The position numbers and the translations under genes were made by a program. From Nitrospirota bacterium (GTDB lineage Bacteria; Nitrospirota; JACRHJ01), in assembly GCA_021785055.1 (NCBI GenBank), contig JAJYGS010000094.1:1-10944 (forward strand): a DNA stretch of 10,944 nucleotides, written 5' to 3'. This document shows, one piece after another, positions 1 through 6,343 of the stretch. Every line of letters begins with the position of its first letter. Within the stretch, counting starts at the first letter, position 1. A model generated the notes under the pieces. That model saw nothing but the letters and a program-made list of their open reading frames with translations. It searched no databases and was not told the DNA's origin.

Positions 1-502
1 TATGCAGGTTGAATCTTATCTCAGCCGCCTCGTATCCGCGTTTTGAAAGCTCGCGCTTTATCCTCTCGGCGTCGGAGATATTGTCGTCTAAGTCCGGCGG
101 CGGAAGCCTAAGGAATATCTTCCTCGTTATGGGCTTGAACTCTCCGTCGCAGGTGGTCTCAATCGCCTTCTGGAGATCGTCGAGCTTCGAGCCCTGGGCT
201 ATTTTGCTCCCGCGCCGCATCTGGGAGGAGAGCGGAATCTCCACGACAATGTCAGTCTTAGGGAAGCTCCGGCAGGCAAGCCGCACACCCTGGGAGATGT
301 CTTTTTCATTTAAAAAACCGCTCTCCTTTGAGGTTACTTCGCCTTCCCTCAGGATTATTCGGCACTTGCCGCAGTTGCCTTTGCCGCCGCAGGCGGCGTT
401 TATGTGTATGCCGTGGGAACCGGCGGCCCGGAGTATGGACTGCCCGTCTTTTGCCTCTACGGTACTGCCGCCTGGATAAAAAGTTATTTTGTGCATAGCC
501 AT
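1..502 (-). CDS. 2Fe-2S ferredoxin-domain protein, RACo/DUF4445 (ASKHA) type, partial (3' end outside window)
   Basis: Reading the minus strand from an ATG at 502 gives 167 residues with no stop before the window edge, so the C-terminal part is missing. Residues 5-80 form a ferredoxin fold with the cluster motif C38-x5-C44-x2-C47 and a fourth cysteine at C77 in LACRS. The C-x5-C-x2-C spacing, rather than the plant-type x4, is what is seen in the N-terminal domain of RACo-like proteins, which use electrons and an actin-like ATPase domain to reactivate corrinoid proteins. From about residue 105 the sequence turns into the charged linker that precedes the ASKHA domain in that family; the ATPase domain itself would lie off-window. 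M3 (496) is an alternative start. No Shine-Dalgarno is visible; a promoter sits directly against the ATG. The ferredoxin domain is certain; the RACo/DUF4445 assignment is likely but rests on the N-terminus only. Confidence 0.85.
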   Translation of the reverse strand, partial: MAMHKITFYPGGSTVEAKDGQSILRAAGSHGIHINAACGGKGNCGKCRIILREGEVTSKESGFLNEKDISQGVRLACRSFPKTDIVVEIPLSSQMRRGSKIAQGSKLDDLQKAIETTCDGEFKPITRKIFLRLPPPDLDDNISDAERIKRELSKRGYEAAEIRFNLH

Positions 503-506
503 AAAT

Positions 507-534
507 CTTACACTGAAAAAAAGCCCGGCGTCAA
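507..534 (-). promoter_or_regulatory. Sigma70-like promoter of the ferredoxin-domain gene
   Basis: On the minus strand, TTGACG (534-529) is followed after 16 nt by TGTAAG (512-507), a 4/6 match to TATAAT. The expected transcription start is near 500, which is the ATG (502-500), so the message would be leaderless or nearly so. The -35 box lies 10 nt from the -35 box of the divergent cls promoter. Confidence 0.5.
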
Positions 535-544
535 GAGTAATAGA

Positions 545-573
545 TTGACATCCGCACAAGTTTCAGTTACAAA
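545..573 (+). promoter_or_regulatory. Sigma70-like promoter of cls
   Basis: A perfect TTGACA (545-550) is followed by a 17-nt spacer and TACAAA (568-573), a 4/6 match to the -10 consensus. The expected +1 is at about 580, which is the first base of the cls ATG. There is no purine-rich ribosome-binding sequence in the 6 nt between the -10 box and the ATG, which fits a leaderless transcript. Confidence 0.6.
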
Positions 574-579
574 AAAAGC

Positions 580-2013
580 ATGTGGACTATTATTATCCTG
601 GCCGTCCTGGCATTGAGCATCGTCGTGTCCTGCATGTTCATCATCTATGAACACCAGAGTCCGGCCGCTACGATGGCATGGCTCCTGGCGATGATTCTGC
701 TCCCGTTCATCGGCCTTGGCGCATATTTCGTCTTCGGCAGGAGGAAGGTCAAGATGCGCATCCGGCTCCTCCAGGCGATTCAGAACGCATTCGGCGACGT
801 CCGGCAGAAGCTCGAGTTCGACAGGACGCTTAACAAGTCCCTCTCCGCGATAGTCCGGCGGCACAGAGACCTCATGCGCCTCGCATACAGCTTCCCGGGG
901 CCGCCTCCGACGACCGGAAACGTCGCACTGGTGCAGAAAGACGCCGGGGAGTCCTATCCCGACATGTTCGAGGCGATAGCGGGCGCCAAAAGTTATATCC
1001 ACGCCATGTATTATATCCTGAAATCGGACGGGACGGGCACAAGGCTCCGGGACATTTTAACCGAGCGGGCGAAGGCGGGAGTGGAAGTCCGGCTGATGTA
1101 CGACGACATAGGCTCCTGGTCCACTAAGCTGAAGTTCTTCGAGCCTCTCGTAAAGGCGGGGGGACAGGTCAGGGAATACAGGCCGGGATATTTCTCCCGC
1201 TTCCGGGGCGCGTACGCGAACTTCAGAAACCACAGGAAAATACTCGTCGTGGACGGCAGGACTGCATACACCGGCGGGATAAACATAGGGGACGAATATC
1301 TTGGGAAGGACAGGGAAATCGGCTACTGGCGGGACACGAACATAAAGCTCACAGGCCCGGCGGCAAACCACCTCCAGCTTATATTCGCCGAAGACTGGTT
1401 CTATGTCACGGGCGAGATGCTTGGCGCGAAATACCTTGTAGAGGGCTGGCCGGAGGACGCGGCTGGCGAGATTGTCCAGGTCGTGCCTTCTGGCCCGGAC
1501 AGGCAGATAGACCAGGTGGCGAAGCTTTATTTCACGGCCATCACCTCCGCGCAGAAGAGGCTTTACATCACTACGCCGTATTTCATCCCGGACGAGTCCG
1601 TGCAGACGGCGCTCATCGCGGCGGCGCTCCGGGGCGTGGACGTGCGGCTGCTAATCCCGAGGAAGTTCGACAGGGACATAATAAAATACGCGAGTCAGGC
1701 GTATTTCAAGGAGCTGCTTGAAGTCGGCTGCAAGATATATCAATATAAAAAAGGATTTATACATTCAAAGACCATGAGCGTGGACGGGGAGCTCGGCATC
1801 GTCGGCACGGCGAACATGGACATCAGGAGCTTCCGGCTGAACTTCGAGGTCTGCGCCGTATGCTACTCAAGGGCCGTCTCCGAGAGCCTCGAAAGGCATT
1901 TCCACGACGACCTGGAAGACTCCATGGAACTAAGCCAGAAACGGTTCGGGAAACGCCGCAGAAGGGACAGGTTCCTTGAGAACCTTGCGAGACTTATGAG
2001 CGCGGTGCTATGA
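580..2013 (+). CDS. cls: Cardiolipin synthase (phospholipase D superfamily)
   Basis: This 477-residue protein condenses phosphatidyl donors into cardiolipin at the inner membrane. The N-terminus carries two hydrophobic segments (about 3-22 and 31-52) forming the PLDc_N region with SPAATMAWLL and GAYFVFG. Two complete HKD catalytic motifs are present: H218-x-K220-x4-D225 followed by TGGINIGDEY, and H395-x-K397-x4-D402 followed by GTANMD. Length and order match the ClsA-type enzymes (about 480 aa), and the basic C-terminal tail with RRRRDRF is also usual. ATG 580 is chosen because it begins exactly the first membrane segment; no Shine-Dalgarno precedes it, but a promoter does. The 3' end overlaps the stop of the convergent phosphomannomutase gene by 6 bp. 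No catalytic residue is missing. The PLD/Cls family is certain; preference for phosphatidylglycerol or phosphatidylethanolamine as second substrate cannot be read from the sequence. Confidence 0.95.
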   Translation: MWTIIILAVLALSIVVSCMFIIYEHQSPAATMAWLLAMILLPFIGLGAYFVFGRRKVKMRIRLLQAIQNAFGDVRQKLEFDRTLNKSLSAIVRRHRDLMRLAYSFPGPPPTTGNVALVQKDAGESYPDMFEAIAGAKSYIHAMYYILKSDGTGTRLRDILTERAKAGVEVRLMYDDIGSWSTKLKFFEPLVKAGGQVREYRPGYFSRFRGAYANFRNHRKILVVDGRTAYTGGINIGDEYLGKDREIGYWRDTNIKLTGPAANHLQLIFAEDWFYVTGEMLGAKYLVEGWPEDAAGEIVQVVPSGPDRQIDQVAKLYFTAITSAQKRLYITTPYFIPDESVQTALIAAALRGVDVRLLIPRKFDRDIIKYASQAYFKELLEVGCKIYQYKKGFIHSKTMSVDGELGIVGTANMDIRSFRLNFEVCAVCYSRAVSESLERHFHDDLEDSMELSQKRFGKRRRRDRFLENLARLMSAVL

Positions 2014-3360
2014 CGTCTTGTCCAGCGCGTTAAGGAGTTCCGCCGTCTTTTGCTCCATCAATTTTCTATCCCCTCTCGTCTCGACATTCAGCCTGACCAG
2101 GGGCTCGGTATTTGACATGCGGAGGTTGAAGCGCCAGTCCGGGAACTCTATGCTTATTCCGTCGGTATGGTCGATGGAAATTGCGCCTGGCGCGTAATGT
2201 TCTTCCACTTTCCGGAGCGCTGTTTTTGGGTCGGCAATCTCCCTGTTTATCTCTCCGCTCACGGGGTAAAGCCTCTCGCGTTCCTCGACAAGCTCGGAGA
2301 GTTTTTTCCCTTTCTTTGCCATGACCTCAAGGACGAGGAGCCACGGGAGCATTCCGCTGTCGCAATATGAGAACTCGCGGAAGTAGTGGTGCGCGGACAT
2401 CTCGCCGCCGTATACGGCGTTCTCGGCGCGCAGACGCTCCTTCATAAACGCATGGCCGCTTTTACTCATTATCGGAATTCCGCCGGCGGACTCTACGATT
2501 TCACGAGTGTTCCATGTCAGGCGCGGGTCGTGGACAATCTTCGCGCCAGGTGTCTTAGCCAGCATCGCCTCCGCGAGAAGCCCCACGATATAATACCCCT
2601 CGATGAAGTTTCCCTTTTCGTCGAAAAAGAAACAGCGGTCGAAGTCTCCGTCCCAGGCAAGGCCGATGTCCGCGCCGGACTCGATTACGGCCTTCGCCGT
2701 AGCGTCGCGGTTATCCGGCAGGAGCGGGTTCGGGACGCCGTTCGGGAAATCGCCGTCGGGCTCGTCGAATATCTTTGTGAACCTGAATGGAAGCCGCCGC
2801 TCCAGCATGTCTATCACCGGCCCGGCGCAGCCGTTGCCGGGGTTTGCCAGTATCTTGAATCGCGGGAGAGACGACGGCTTTATGTATGATAAAATGTGGT
2901 TTATGTATGCCTCGGATGTGTCCGCATCGTTTATCTCTCCGCGCCAGGCCGCATCATTGAACCTGCCCCTTGCGGCGAGGGCCTCTATGTCCTTCAGGCC
3001 GGTGTCTCCGCTTATGGGCCGGGACTCTTCGCGGACGAATTTCAGCCCGTTGTAGCCCTTGGGGTTGTGGCTCGCGGTTACCATCACTCCGCCTGAGGCG
3101 CCGAGGTGCGCCGTGGAGAAATATACCTGCTCCGTCCCGCAAAGGCCGATGTCCAGAACGTCCATGCCGGAATCGAGAAGCCCATCGGAGACGGACTTCG
3201 CAATCGCGGGGCTTGAGAGCCGCACGTCCCGCCCGACGACGACCGCGCCGGGTTTCAGGACATCGGCCATCGCCCGGCCAATGTGATATGCGAGAAGCTC
3301 GTCAAGGTCTTCCGGGACCTTGCCCCGGACGTCGTAGGCCTTAAAACAGGATAGCGTCAC
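2008..3360 (-). CDS. manB: Phosphomannomutase / phosphoglucomutase (alpha-D-phosphohexomutase)
   Basis: A 450-residue cytosolic enzyme that interconverts hexose 6-phosphate and 1-phosphate, feeding GDP-mannose or UDP-glucose precursors to LPS and exopolysaccharide. The full set of family signatures is visible in order: KAYDVRG (7-13), CGTEQVYF (74-81), the active-site phosphoserine loop TASHNP (95-100, S97), the metal-binding loop D237-G-D239-F-D241-R, the sugar-specificity loop GEMSAHHYF (319-327) and the phosphate-binding RMSNTEPLVRL (414-424). GEMS and the bacterial CpsG/ManB-like N-terminus favour phosphomannomutase, but many such enzymes also accept glucose. The start is a GTG at 3360 inside a GTGA overlap with the upstream rubrerythrin-like gene. 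A Shine-Dalgarno-like AGGGGGA lies just upstream, inside that gene's last codons, so translational coupling is likely. The stop overlaps cls by 6 bp. Confidence 0.93.
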   Translation of the reverse strand: MTLSCFKAYDVRGKVPEDLDELLAYHIGRAMADVLKPGAVVVGRDVRLSSPAIAKSVSDGLLDSGMDVLDIGLCGTEQVYFSTAHLGASGGVMVTASHNPKGYNGLKFVREESRPISGDTGLKDIEALAARGRFNDAAWRGEINDADTSEAYINHILSYIKPSSLPRFKILANPGNGCAGPVIDMLERRLPFRFTKIFDEPDGDFPNGVPNPLLPDNRDATAKAVIESGADIGLAWDGDFDRCFFFDEKGNFIEGYYIVGLLAEAMLAKTPGAKIVHDPRLTWNTREIVESAGGIPIMSKSGHAFMKERLRAENAVYGGEMSAHHYFREFSYCDSGMLPWLLVLEVMAKKGKKLSELVEERERLYPVSGEINREIADPKTALRKVEEHYAPGAISIDHTDGISIEFPDWRFNLRMSNTEPLVRLNVETRGDRKLMEQKTAELLNALDKTS

Positions 3361-3899
3361 GTTTGCTCATCCCCCTGCATCAACTCCCTTTCCAGCCTTA
3401 TATGGTCCGCCTCTATCTCCGAGAGTGCGAGGAAGACCTTCTTTACGCGCGGCTCGATTGCCTGGACGGAAGACTGCGCGTAAAACCTGGACGCCTCTAT
3501 CTCGCGTTCGTGGGCGAGCCGGAGGTTCTCGGAGTCGTCGTCCGTCGCCGTGGAGTTGGCGGGGTCAGGCGGCGGGAACTCGCACTTGAGTATCTTCCGG
3601 ATTACGCTCGCGTGCTCGTTCTCCACTTTTGCCAGACCTTTAAACACGCCCTGGAGCTTCATGGTCTTCGCCTTTGCGGAGGCGTCCCGGTAAAAAGGAG
3701 TATTGTCCACTTCGAGTTGAAGGGCCTTTTCGAGGTTCCTCCGGGAGATTTCCGAGAGGGCGGTTACGGCAAGGTTTTCGTCCACCCACTCCTCGACAGG
3801 GACGAGATACTTTGCCTTCCCGCCGCAGTATGGGCAGTTTGACGGCGCTGCCGTTCCGATGTAAACGTCTCCGCATATCCGGCATCTGAAAAATTGCAT
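3357..3899 (-). CDS. Rubrerythrin-like protein: N-terminal rubredoxin-type zinc/iron ribbon plus ferritin-like diiron domain
   Basis: A 180-residue cytosolic protein. Residues 3-32 form a rubredoxin-like knuckle pair with C6-x2-C9 and C22-x2-C25. Residues 45-175 are a four-helix ferritin-like bundle with the duplicated diiron ligand pattern intact: E63-x6-Y70, E93-x2-H96, E133-x6-Y140 and E163-x2-H166. The order (ribbon first, bundle second) is reversed from classical rubrerythrin, as in reverse rubrerythrins, although the ribbon here is short. Such proteins reduce peroxide in anaerobes; that role is inferred from the family. The ATG at 3899 is preferred over an in-frame ATG at 3914 because AAGGAG lies 5 nt before 3899, while the only purines before 3914 belong to a repeat and sit 2 nt away. 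The stop overlaps the start of the phosphomannomutase gene (GTGA). The promoter lies at 4005-3977, beyond a palindromic repeat in the leader. Confidence 0.85.
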   Translation of the reverse strand: MQFFRCRICGDVYIGTAAPSNCPYCGGKAKYLVPVEEWVDENLAVTALSEISRRNLEKALQLEVDNTPFYRDASAKAKTMKLQGVFKGLAKVENEHASVIRKILKCEFPPPDPANSTATDDDSENLRLAHEREIEASRFYAQSSVQAIEPRVKKVFLALSEIEADHIRLERELMQGDEQT

Positions 3900-3914
3900 T
3901 GAGGTCTCCTTCAT

Positions 3915-3972
3915 AACTCCCCCGGCTTCGCTTCCCCCTCTTAATCTTAAGAGGGGGACGGGAGGGGGCGTT
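3915..3972. repeat. Intergenic palindromic repeat with strong stem-loop
   Basis: The core is a perfect 11-bp inverted repeat, CCCCCTCTTAA at 3934-3944 and TTAAGAGGGGG at 3947-3957, with only 2 nt between the arms. Outer arms AACTCCCCC (3915-3923) and GGGGGCGTT (3964-3972) are complementary at 8 of 9 positions. The nested-palindrome form is typical of REP- or MITE-like intergenic elements. It is not followed by a T-run on either strand, so it is not a classical terminator. It lies in the predicted 5' leader of the rubrerythrin-like gene, ending directly at the in-frame ATG (3914) upstream of the preferred start. Confidence 0.7.
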
Positions 3973-3976
3973 ACTT

Positions 3977-4005
3977 ATTTAAATAGATTATCCCGCGATT
4001 GTCAA
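3977..4005 (-). promoter_or_regulatory. Sigma70-like promoter of the rubrerythrin/phosphomannomutase pair
   Basis: On the minus strand a perfect TTGACA (4005-4000) is followed by 17 nt and TTAAAT (3982-3977), a 4/6 -10 match. The expected start is near 3970, at the edge of the palindromic repeat, giving a leader of about 70 nt that carries the hairpin and then AAGGAG before the start codon at 3899. Confidence 0.55.
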
Positions 4006-4014
4006 CAATAAGCC

Positions 4015-4043
4015 TTGAATCTCCTGCTTTTTTTGGTTATTAT
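4015..4043 (+). promoter_or_regulatory. Sigma70-like promoter of the acyltransferase/radical SAM pair
   Basis: TTGAAT (4015-4020), a 17-nt spacer and TATTAT (4038-4043; 5/6 match) place +1 at about 4049-4051, on the ATG at 4049. No Shine-Dalgarno is present. The -35 box is 9 nt from the -35 box of the divergent rubrerythrin promoter. Confidence 0.6.
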
Positions 4044-4048
4044 TCCCT

Positions 4049-4978
4049 ATGGCTTTTCAAGACGTCCAGAAGCTCAAAAAAGGTCGCACGGAACCCCTGC
4101 CGTATCATTTCGCCGCCATAACGTTCATGCCGCTCTTCTTCTGGGCGATACGTAACTGGCCCCTGTGGCTCTCACGCGCATTCTCCTGGATTATCACCGC
4201 AATATATTACCCGTTCTTCGTCAAAAGGCGGCACGATTACCAGGATAACCTGCGGCATATACTGGGGAAAGACGTCTCTAACCGGCGGCTCTTTACCGCC
4301 ACGTTCCGCATGTGCGTGAACTACGGGTATTATCTGGTGGACCTGTTCCGGATGAACGACAGGCGAGAGCGGGAGCTGGGCAGCATCCTTTCCCATGCCG
4401 AAGGGTACGACAACGTAAAAGACGCAATCTCGCGCGGGAAGGGGGCGATTCTCCTTACCGCGCACCTGGGGAACTGGGAAATGGGCGGGATAGTGCTCTC
4501 CAAGCTTGGCCATCCGGTAAATATCGTATATTTTCCGGACGGACATGAGGAGATAGAGCGGGAGAGGACGAGGAAGCGCCTTATGCGGGGCGTGAAGGAA
4601 ATCCGGCTGGACCCGGACAAGATCTCCCCGCTTGAGATGCTCCGGGCGCTCCAGAAGGGCGAGCTGGTCGCCATGCAGGGAGACAAGCTGTTCCACGACA
4701 GCGGCGTCAAAATTAAATTTTTCGACGCCGAGGCCTATTTCCCGCGCGGGCCTGTTTTACTCGCGATGCTCTCCGGCGCGCCGATACTGCCGTCGTTCAT
4801 CCTCCTGGACAAGGCCGCCCGCTACAGGATAATAGTCGAGGAGCCGATCTACGCCAAGACTACCGGAGACCGGGAGAAGGACGTTCGGGAGAACCTGGAA
4901 AAGGTAGCCGTGGTTTTCGAGAAGTATATCGGGCAGTATTACGACCAATGGTACTGCTTCACGAGGTTCTGGAAATGA
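4049..4978 (+). CDS. LpxL/HtrB-family lysophospholipid (lipid A) acyltransferase
   Basis: A 309-residue inner-membrane-associated acyltransferase. A hydrophobic N-terminal stretch (about 20-56) anchors it. The catalytic HX4E motif is H139-LGNW-E144 within TAHLGNWEMGG, with GELVAMQGDK (204-213) and a late YDQWYCFTRFW (298-308) corresponding to the conserved C-terminal QWYW-type motif of the family. Family members transfer acyl chains from ACP to lipid A precursors or to other amphipathic acceptors, so the acceptor is not certain. ATG 4049 follows a promoter with no leader and no Shine-Dalgarno. The stop TGA overlaps the ATG of the downstream radical SAM gene (ATGA), which implies translational coupling and probably a shared lipid-related task. 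All diagnostic residues are present. It could be lipid A-specific LpxL/LpxM or an acyltransferase for another envelope lipid. Confidence 0.88.
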   Translation: MAFQDVQKLKKGRTEPLPYHFAAITFMPLFFWAIRNWPLWLSRAFSWIITAIYYPFFVKRRHDYQDNLRHILGKDVSNRRLFTATFRMCVNYGYYLVDLFRMNDRRERELGSILSHAEGYDNVKDAISRGKGAILLTAHLGNWEMGGIVLSKLGHPVNIVYFPDGHEEIERERTRKRLMRGVKEIRLDPDKISPLEMLRALQKGELVAMQGDKLFHDSGVKIKFFDAEAYFPRGPVLLAMLSGAPILPSFILLDKAARYRIIVEEPIYAKTTGDREKDVRENLEKVAVVFEKYIGQYYDQWYCFTRFWK

Positions 4979-6294
4979 AAATTAAACTGATATACCCCGA
5001 ATGGGGCAACTTTCCCCTGAAGTATCGCCGGTACATCCACACGCTTGGGATGATTACCGTCGCGGCCCTGACTCCGCCGGAAATCGAGCTGTCGTTCACG
5101 GACGAGCGTATCGAGCCTGTCGATTTCGACGAGCCTGCGGACATGGTGGCAATCTCCGCCATGACATGCCAGGCCAGGCGCGCGTACGACATAGCCGACC
5201 GCTTCCGGGCGAAGAACATCCCCGTAGTCCTGGGAGGGCTACACCCCTCGCTCATGCCGGAGGAATCCGCCCTGCATGCGGATGCGGTGGTCGTCGGCGA
5301 GGCGGAGGGGACTTGGGAGAATCTGATACGGGATTTCGCCGCCGGCTCCATGAAGAAATTTTACAAATGCATTGAGCGGCCAAAAATGGAGAACGTCTCC
5401 TGGCCCCGGCGAGACCTCCTTGCGGGGAAGGGATATATCCCCATGCAGTCCATGCAGGTATCGCGCGGCTGTCCGGTGAACTGCGAGTTCTGCTCCGTCC
5501 CCGGTCTCTTCGGCACTTCCTATAGGGGCAGGCCGATAAAGGAGGCGCTCGCGGAGCTGGAGAAGATGGGTGAGTATGTCTTCTTCGTGGACGACAACTT
5601 TCACCTTGCAAAGCGCAGGAGCTACGAGCTTTTCGACGGCATGGCGGGTATGGGGAAGAAATGGACGGGGTTGGCTCCCCTTGCCGCCGCGCAGGACAGG
5701 GAATATGTGGACAGGCTGGTGGCATCAGGCTGCTGGCTTCTGTATGTGGATGTCGGCCCCTGGATGGCGGCGTCCTTCGGGGAAAAGCGTGCGGGATTCA
5801 CCACCGCCGAGAAGCACCTGGAGAACATAAAGAGATTCCATGACGCGGGCATCAAGCTTATCGCCTCGTTCGTATTCGGATACGACTACGACGACAAGGG
5901 GGTATTCGAGAGGACGGTGGAATTCGCCAAAAAGACCGGCATCGAGGAGTGCGAGTTTTTGATACTTACACCATACCCTGAGACGCGCCTGCACGACAAG
6001 CTTGAGGCCCAGGGGCGAATAATCGACCGCGACCTCTCCCGCTACACCACGACGAACGTGGTATACAGGCCCGCCCTTATGACGCCCGATGAGCTGTACG
6101 AAGGCTATATCGGCGCATGGAAGGAGTTTTACTCAAAGGACGTTATCGAGGAGACGGACGGGGGGCTGGTTGTAAAGACAATGTCCCAGTTTCCAATAGA
6201 CCCCGGTGTTTTCGACCGCATGATAGACGAGCGATACCGCCCGGAGGACAAGTGGGTCGAGAGCTTCGTGCGGCGCGAAAGACTGAACAAATGA
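4975..6294 (+). CDS. B12-binding-domain radical SAM protein (BchE/HpnP-like class)
   Basis: A 439-residue protein. Residues 1-130 form a Rossmann-like cobalamin-binding domain ending in GGLHPSLMPEE and VVVGEAEGTW, typical of the B12-radical SAM class; no DxHxxG cobalamin-ligating histidine is seen, as is common in this group. The radical SAM cluster motif is C166-x3-C170-x2-C173 in SRGCPVNCEFCSV, and the TIM-barrel continues to about 370 with VDDNF and TPYPETRLHDKL. Family members perform methylations or other difficult C-C chemistry, including on lipids, hopanoids and chlorophyll precursors; the substrate here is unknown. ATG 4975 is chosen over an in-frame ATG at 4948 because it forms the ATGA overlap with the acyltransferase stop and has GAGG 8 nt upstream. 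Coupling to an acyltransferase suggests a membrane lipid substrate (inference). Confidence 0.9.
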   Translation: MKIKLIYPEWGNFPLKYRRYIHTLGMITVAALTPPEIELSFTDERIEPVDFDEPADMVAISAMTCQARRAYDIADRFRAKNIPVVLGGLHPSLMPEESALHADAVVVGEAEGTWENLIRDFAAGSMKKFYKCIERPKMENVSWPRRDLLAGKGYIPMQSMQVSRGCPVNCEFCSVPGLFGTSYRGRPIKEALAELEKMGEYVFFVDDNFHLAKRRSYELFDGMAGMGKKWTGLAPLAAAQDREYVDRLVASGCWLLYVDVGPWMAASFGEKRAGFTTAEKHLENIKRFHDAGIKLIASFVFGYDYDDKGVFERTVEFAKKTGIEECEFLILTPYPETRLHDKLEAQGRIIDRDLSRYTTTNVVYRPALMTPDELYEGYIGAWKEFYSKDVIEETDGGLVVKTMSQFPIDPGVFDRMIDERYRPEDKWVESFVRRERLNK

Positions 6295-6306
6295 ATAAAA
6301 CTTCTC

Positions 6307-6335
6307 TTTAAAAACCTTTCTTTTTCGGATATAAT
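6307..6335 (+). promoter_or_regulatory. Sigma70-like promoter of ftsX
   Basis: TTTAAA (6307-6312; 4/6) is followed by 17 nt and a perfect TATAAT (6330-6335). The expected +1 is about 6342, two bases before the ATG at 6344, and the intervening CCCCGCCC has no ribosome-binding character. The promoter lies in the 49-bp gap after the radical SAM gene, so ftsX can be expressed independently of it. Confidence 0.65.
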
Positions 6336-6343
6336 CCCCGCCC

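Noticed and set aside
508..1002. Long minus-strand open frame antisense to cls
   Set aside because: It lies wholly opposite conserved Cls coding sequence and its translation shows no recognisable domain.
2386..3055. Plus-strand open frames opposite the phosphomannomutase gene
   Set aside because: They are mirror frames of a gene whose catalytic motifs are all intact on the minus strand; high GC explains their length.
3363..3842. 159-codon plus-strand frame opposite the rubrerythrin-like gene
   Set aside because: The minus strand carries a complete duplicated diiron ligand set; the plus frame resembles nothing.
3900..3914. ATG at 3914 as start of the rubrerythrin-like gene
   Set aside because: The purines before it belong to the palindromic repeat and are only 2 nt away, while AAGGAG is ideally spaced before ATG 3899.
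3934..3957. Palindrome as an intrinsic terminator
   Set aside because: No T-run follows on either strand, and it sits between divergent promoters where no transcript ends.
4948..4974. Upstream ATG 4948 as start of the radical SAM gene
   Set aside because: It would lengthen the overlap with the acyltransferase to 31 bp; ATG 4975 gives the usual ATGA junction with GAGG upstream and starts at the conserved KIKLIYP strand.
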